NCBI GenBank assembly: GCA_037349315.1
Contig: JBAIAC010000007.1
Location: 47,513,001-47,577,000, forward strand
Reading direction: 5' to 3'
DNA from: Chelydra serpentina
Taxonomy: Eukaryota; Chordata; Testudines; Chelydridae
Length of the DNA: 64,000 nucleotides
Part shown: one piece after another, positions 59,214 to 64,000 of the stretch
Numbering within the stretch: position 1 is the first letter of the stretch
How the letters are laid out: the number at the start of each line of letters is the position of its first letter
Notes under the pieces: model-generated
The model's database searches: none
The model's input: the letters and a program-made list of their open reading frames with translations, nothing else
Told to the model about the DNA's origin: nothing
Made by a program: the position numbers and the translations under genes

Positions 59214-60185
59214 CCATTTTGAGCATTTAACCCTCCTTAAATTTAAAATAGTCATACATTTTGATTTCACAGCTCACACATTTTTGCCTCTAAATTTTAA
59301 TTGCATTTAAAGAGATTCCAAAGAAAACTATAGAATAAGCCTTAGAAAAATCCTTGAAATTAGAAGATACCACTGCCAAGCAGGACCTATGGAGAGGTAG
59401 AAAATTGATAGGGGATGGGATGAATCTTGGAAATCAGCATGCCTCTAAATTGATACCATGTAAACACCATATAGTATTGGAAAACCACTGCTGGGGGTAA
59501 ATGAAATGAATTCACTGGGGCATCTAATCCTATTTCTGGAACATTTAAACTGTTTAAATGCACTGGAAAGCAAACAAACTTCAAAGTGATCATTATACCC
59601 CTGACACTAGTGCTCATGTGGCTGAAATCTTTATGAGATTAACCCCCCACAGTGAAAGAAGCTGAAAGCGGTCAAAACCACTTTGAAATTGTCAGGAGGA
59701 TACCAGTTTGAAAGCCCAGTGTTAGCGAGAAATACAGCTAAATGCTGAATATTAAAGCAGTTCAATAGCTTAGGTGGAACCTATTGATGACTGTGATTCA
59801 CTGTATACAAAGTGAGCTACTCCAGCTCTGAATTCTGGTCTCCATTAATGCTGTAAAGGTTGATCTAGTGAAGAAAATCATATTATTTAATTATAACTCA
59901 GACAAAAAATAGACATTAATTATCTACAGTGCACTCAATGCCAGTTCTCTCATACAATAGCTCAAAAATGTACTGCAGAACACACTGCAAACCTAGTATG
60001 GAAGAGATCACTAAAATATTTTAATAGCTTTTCATGACTTGAAGTTGCAATTGTAACAACTTCCCATTACAGGGATATTTATACTTAACTACTGTGTATG
60101 TGTGTGCATATATGTGTGAACTTACACTAGAAGTTTTAACAAGCTTGTGAATAGAAGATTTGCACCTTGGTGTACTGCCACAAAC
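59214..60185. other. Unique DNA, no gene seen
   Basis: A GT/AT-rich run lies at 60092-60118. Nothing else recognised. Confidence 0.35.
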
Positions 60186-60187
60186 TA

Positions 60188-60839
60188 TCGTATATACTCG
60201 ATCATAAGCCGGTTTGTTTATAAGCCACCCCCCCCCCCCCCAAGATGGATAAGTAAAAATGGAAAATTTTTATGACCCATTCGTAAGCCAACCCTATAAT
60301 TTGGGGATCAGCAAATTTTGGCGCCTGGGCCATCAGGATAAGCCGCTGGCGGGCCAAGACGGTTTGTTTACCTTGAGTGTCCGCAGGCACGGAGGTAAAT
60401 CTAAGTAAACAAAGTGTCTTGGCCCACCAGCTGCTTACCTTGATGGGCCGGGACAGCAACTGGTGGGGAAATTATTTTTTTTGGGGGGAGGGGGGAGAAT
60501 CAAGGGGTCAGGGGAGTAACCCGTGACCACCCCCCACATGACCCCACTCCTAGCCCAGGACCCCCACACTCTCCCCATCCCATCCTGCCCCACCTTCGCT
60601 GGGGCGGGCCAGGGAAGGATGTCTCTGGCCTGGCTGGAGCTGCTCTGGCAGGCTGGGCAGCACGGCCGCAGCCTGCTCTGGCAGGCAGGCCGGGCTGCAC
60701 GGCTGCAGGGTGCTCTGGCAGGCAGCGGGGAAGGGCTGTGTCCCAGCTCTCCCTTTCTCTATACCCGTTCATAAGCCGACCCCCTTTTCTTTTGCTTCCA
60801 TTTTTTACTAAAAAAATTTGGCTGAACGAGTATATACGG
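60188..60839. mobile_element. TA-flanked non-autonomous DNA transposon, 652 bp
   Basis: The ends TCGTATATACTCGATCA and the inverse of TGAACGAGTATATACGG form a terminal inverted repeat with two mismatches. TA flanks both sides (60186-60187 and 60840-60841), suggesting a Tc1/mariner-type 2-bp target duplication. Subterminal ATAAGCCG motifs repeat near both ends. The interior contains a long hairpin (about 60345-60432: GCGGGCCAAGACGGTTTGTT paired with its inverse), a run of 14 C at 60228-60241 and a GC-rich reiterated CTCTGGCAGGCAG block at 60640-60725. Open frames through it are compositional. Confidence 0.75.
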
Positions 60840-60841
60840 TA

Positions 60842-61628
60842 GTCTGTTTTCTTCCACAAATCACGCCTCAACACATTTTTCTTCAACTACTTAGTGAACT
60901 ACGTTGTCAAAGATATTCCTTTCCCCTTTCAGGCACTGCTCTTTTGCTTTTCAGCCTGAAATTCTATCAATATTTGCCACTCCAGCAAAAGGTGTTACAC
61001 AAATGAACGGGTGTAATAGAATGTTAGCCTATAATAAGAGTTTGTCGCACAACAGTCGCACTATGGGACATCTACCATTGATTTTTCAATAAATATGGCA
61101 AATGGTGAAAAATATAGTGTGTGTTCCCAAGAACAAAATTTATTGGTGACCATTTTCTTTTCTGTTCTATTGTCTTCTGGTGATATTTAATAACTGTGCT
61201 CTTTTTCTTTTTCTTTTTTTTTTTAAATAATAACTTCCACACTGTGACACCCAGTAGGGAGTTGTATGTGAGGAGGATAATTACCTAGCTGTCCTTAATG
61301 CACTGATGCTGGTTACTTTTGTTCATTGGCAAGGCAGGCAATAACTCAGTAATAACTGAGTGTCAGCAGTGTGAATGAAAACATGAAAACACAAAGTAAA
61401 ATTAGTCATTTTAAAAACCAGTGTAGCTGTGAATAGGTATTAGCAAGCTCTAGCTCAGCTAGCACAGCCTCTAAGCTGGGGGAAAAAACCTGTATGAAAG
61501 TGACATTAGCCCACCGCTATCCACATAATCCGTTTTTACATATCTGGAACTATCTTCACTGATATGCAGTGGAATTAATTATATTTGTGTTACTTTTCTT
61601 TCATGCTCTGCTAGCTGCAGATAATTTA
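60842..61628. other. Unique DNA, no gene seen
   Basis: A T-rich tract at 61201-61225; nothing else recognised. Confidence 0.35.
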
Positions 61629-61700
61629 GGTTCTGATCCAAAGCCCACTGGAGTCAATGGCTAGACTCCCATTGACTTGAATGGGCATTGGCTGAGGACT
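61629..61700. repeat. Palindromic short interspersed repeat
   Basis: The arms GGTTCTGATCCAAAGCCC and GGGCATTGGCTGAGGAC surround two inverted cores, ACTGGAGTCAATGG and CCCATTGACTTGAATGGG. It is the best preserved copy of the CATTGACTTCAATGG type in the window. Confidence 0.6.
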
Positions 61701-61819
61701 GAAAAGTATTGTTTTCACCAGGCTGAGATACTTAGGCATACCACTGGGCTACAAAAGCTACTGACTCTGGCCTGGCCAAAGTAGTGCAGAACTCCTAAGC
61801 TCCACAGAGCTTCTGGTTG

Positions 61820-62216
61820 CAGAGGTTCTCAACAGGGCTACATGTACCCCTGGGGTATGCAGAGGTCTCCAGGGGGTGCATCAACTCATCTAGATATTTG
61901 CCTAGTTTTACAACAGGCCACGTAAAAAGCACTAGCAAAGTAACTAAAATTTCATATGGACAATGACTTGTTTATACTGCTCTGTATACTATACTCTGAA
62001 ATGTAAGTGCAATATTTATATTCAAATTGATGTATTTTATAATTATATGGTAAACATGAGAAAGCAAGCAATTTTTCAGTAATAGTCTGCCATGACACTT
62101 TTGTCTTTTTATGTCTGATTTTGTAAGCAGGTCGTTTTTAAGTGAGGTCAAACTTCGGATACACAAAGCAGACTCCTGAAAGGGGTGCAGTAGTCTGGAG
62201 AGGTTGAGAGCCACTG
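61820..62216. mobile_element. hAT-type non-autonomous element, 397 bp
   Basis: The ends CAGAGGTTCTCAAC and GGTTGAGAGCCACTG are inverted repeats. Just inside are ACATGTACCCCTGGGGTATG at the left and CCTGAAAGGGGTGCAGTAG at the right. I recall this as a widespread reptile repeat. No 8-bp duplication can be seen at these ends, so either flank has mutated or the element was mobilised with a neighbour. No gene. Confidence 0.75.
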
Positions 62217-63206
62217 CCCTGCAGCACTCATAAGCTTTGTGGGGTTTCTCCCCTTCCCTACAGCTCACAGTGCCTGTGGAGTTCCTAAATTCCATAGGCT
62301 GTCCTTGGCCCTTGTCACTTTCTATGTACAAATATTCATGTGAGTAATAAGCACAGTGTGAATTTAGTGAAAATATCCCACACACATCGTTATTCTACAG
62401 TATATCTACATGCATACACACATTATTTGTTAAAATCTCTTCTATATGATCTTGAGACTCCTCGGCAGCTAATGTCTGGAAACTTGTTTAAAGGGCATCT
62501 CAAGTGGATAGAAGATTAGTTCTTTTAAACCATTTCATTCTATAATTAGTGTTCATTATCAAAGGCCCCAATGTATTCCACAGTCTAATATGGGCTGTTT
62601 TGCCTGACATACAAAAAATGTTCTTAGGTCATTTCCCTTACCAAGCAACACTTCTTTTAACTTTACTTTGTAATGCATAGGAAGTTTCACTACAAGTATT
62701 AATTTCATAGAGCTTGTCAGCTATATGAAGAGGAAATGTATTCTTTTAACAGGTTTACTCCTCTGTAAGCTACTTGTTTAAGAGGTGTCCCATGGTATTC
62801 ATTTAGTTAGAACATTTCACCATAAAACCCCATGAAAATGGAGTCTCCTATTTGCAACTGGGCCCAGGAGAAAAAGAGCATGGACACAAGGGAACTGTCA
62901 TGAAGAGCTTTTATTGTCACCACAGCACAATTATAAGTTTAAAATCGGCCTTGATGATTGGCTAGAAGCACCCCATGGAATCCCAACATTTGTTCATTTT
63001 CTGTCCCGTGTGTCTTAAAATTCTATTGTGCATCCTTTGTCTAATGCTTAATTAAGCTGATTTGTGGGAATAAGTAGCAGGAAGCTGCTTGCTAAATAGG
63101 GAAGGTAGAGGATTATTTTTTTAAATGTTATATACTCACATTGTGGAGGATCTCTCTTTCCCTCAGCTGGAGGTGGACTCCTTGAAGTATTTAATTTCCC
63201 TAAGTG
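62217..63206. other. Unique DNA, no gene seen
   Basis: Nothing recognised. Confidence 0.35.
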
Positions 63207-63356
63207 GCCTGGTCTAGACACAAAGTGGTACTAGTTTACTTAAAGGTTTGATTTGATACTGATTTAGTTAACTTTTAAACCAATATAAGCATGTCAATGA
63301 GCAAAGTTAACTAAATTAATATAAAACCAAACCTTTAGGTAACTGGTACAACTTTT
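63207..63356. mobile_element. Foldback DNA element, about 150 bp
   Basis: AAGTGGTACTAGTTTACTTA then AAGGTTTGATTT (about 63222-63256) pairs with CCAAACCTTTAGGTAACTGG then TACAACTTTT (about 63326-63357). A second inner pair around GTTAACTTTTAAACCAATAT and AGTTAACTAAATTAATAT extends the fold. It is a long palindrome typical of foldback MITEs. Confidence 0.6.
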
Positions 63357-63394
63357 ACTGAGAGAAGAGGAGATCCTCCACAATTCAAAATTTA

Positions 63395-63535
63395 AGTTAA
63401 ATCGGTTGCCGCCAAGGACCCCGGCGGCACTTCAGCGGCAGCTTCTTCGGCCGCCGGGGATCACGGTGGCATTTCGGCTGAAGCCTCTCCCGCCGCCGCC
63501 TAGGGTGGCAAAAAAGCTGGTGCCACTCCTGCTCC
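63395..63535. repeat. GC-rich repeat fragment
   Basis: CGGCGGCACTTCAGCGGCAG, GCATTTCGGCTGAAGCC and CCGCCGCCTAGGGTGGCAAA form a sharp GC- and CpG-rich island in AT-rich DNA. I recall such blocks next to the CAGGGCCGGC ends of hAT-derived repeats in turtles. One end only; ends approximate. Confidence 0.45.
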
Positions 63536-63870
63536 CCAAGGCCTGCAACAGGGTGGGTAACTTGACTTCAGATAGTGGAAAGAGAAGAGAAGGAGGGGCA
63601 GATGATAACATGAAGCAGTGGTGATAGGGCAATGAAAATCCTCTTTTTCCCCAAAAAAATCCAAAACACCAAAATCAAAACAGAAGTCGAGGATTAGAAA
63701 AACCCAAAACACCCAGACCCTAAGCACAATTTGGAAACAATAAAAAGTGTGGTGACAAGATATTTTGTTTAAAGGCATCCATCAATACTTGAAGGGAAAG
63801 CCCAGAACAATGTTAAAAAACAAACAAATAATCCATCCAAGCCAGACCTAACTCATTCCTTTATAGAAAA
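63536..63870. other. No gene seen
   Basis: Nothing recognised. Confidence 0.3.
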
Positions 63871-64000
63871 CAGGGGTGACCAAACTGCATCTCGTGTGCA
63901 TGCAGCTCTTTTGCACGTAAAGTGAAGCTCGTGGAGGCCCCCATCCTCCACTTACCAAACTAGGGCAGGGGGAGCTCAGGGCTTCTATTCTGAAAGTTGG
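63871..64000. mobile_element. Start of a hAT-like repeat, cut by the window edge
   Basis: The end CAGGGGTGACCAAACTG followed by CATGCAGCTCTTTTGCACG matches the CAGGGGT-type hAT terminus and its first interior motif. The other end lies beyond the window, so the duplication cannot be checked. Confidence 0.5.

Noticed and set aside
60500..60886. 128-codon open frame on the minus strand
   Set aside because: It lies in the GC-rich interior of a non-autonomous transposon and reads as low-complexity alanine/glycine/arginine.
1..64000. CRISPR array, operon, ribosome binding sites or bacterial promoters
   Set aside because: No regularly spaced direct repeats with unique spacers exist, and every recognised element is of animal type.

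Overview
The window looks like non-coding chromosomal DNA from a reptile, most probably a turtle. It is AT-rich, has no continuous host gene, and is crowded with interspersed repeats. Several match repeats I recall as typical of turtles: several CR1 LINE subfamilies ending in the octamer ATTCTATG, a tRNA-derived SINE with a CR1-like tail, MIR/CORE-SINE relics, and many non-autonomous hAT and Harbinger elements. The species cannot be fixed from the sequence alone. These family names rest on my memory of the families, not on a search.

Layout. 1-3.8 kb is mostly unique DNA. 3.8-7.2 kb is an old minus-strand CR1 split by a much younger CR1 whose reverse transcriptase frame is almost intact. 7.2-16 kb is mostly unique DNA with short palindromic repeats, a CR1 tail, a MIR-like SINE and a 123-bp hAT MITE with perfect target duplications. 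16.0-20.5 kb is a decayed RTE-type LINE interrupted by two separate CR1 insertions. 20.5-27.5 kb is mostly unique, with an LTR-like segment and a candidate 43-bp host exon on the minus strand (24862-24904). 27.5-31.6 kb is a full-length hAT DNA transposon with a recognisable but broken transposase gene; its ends, its 8-bp target duplication and two MITEs nested inside it can all be read.

31.6-41 kb is mostly unique, with a 53-bp segment present twice, a tRNA-derived SINE, a long hairpin and a second copy of the 123-bp hAT MITE. 41.2-43.4 kb is a CR1 with a 7-bp target duplication, interrupted by an oppositely oriented CR1 3' end. 44-64 kb holds further MITEs, a gypsy chromodomain fragment next to a solo LTR, a MIR relic, a composite repeat carrying a tRNA-like segment, a TA-flanked 652-bp element, and a hAT-like repeat that runs off the right edge.

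The genes do not form a pathway: almost all protein-coding sequence here is transposon-derived and inactivated. The host signal, if any, is the mini-exon, which would place the window inside the introns of a large gene read on the minus strand. The order of insertion can be read from the nesting: RTE before CR1; old CR1 before young CR1; hAT transposon before its two MITEs.
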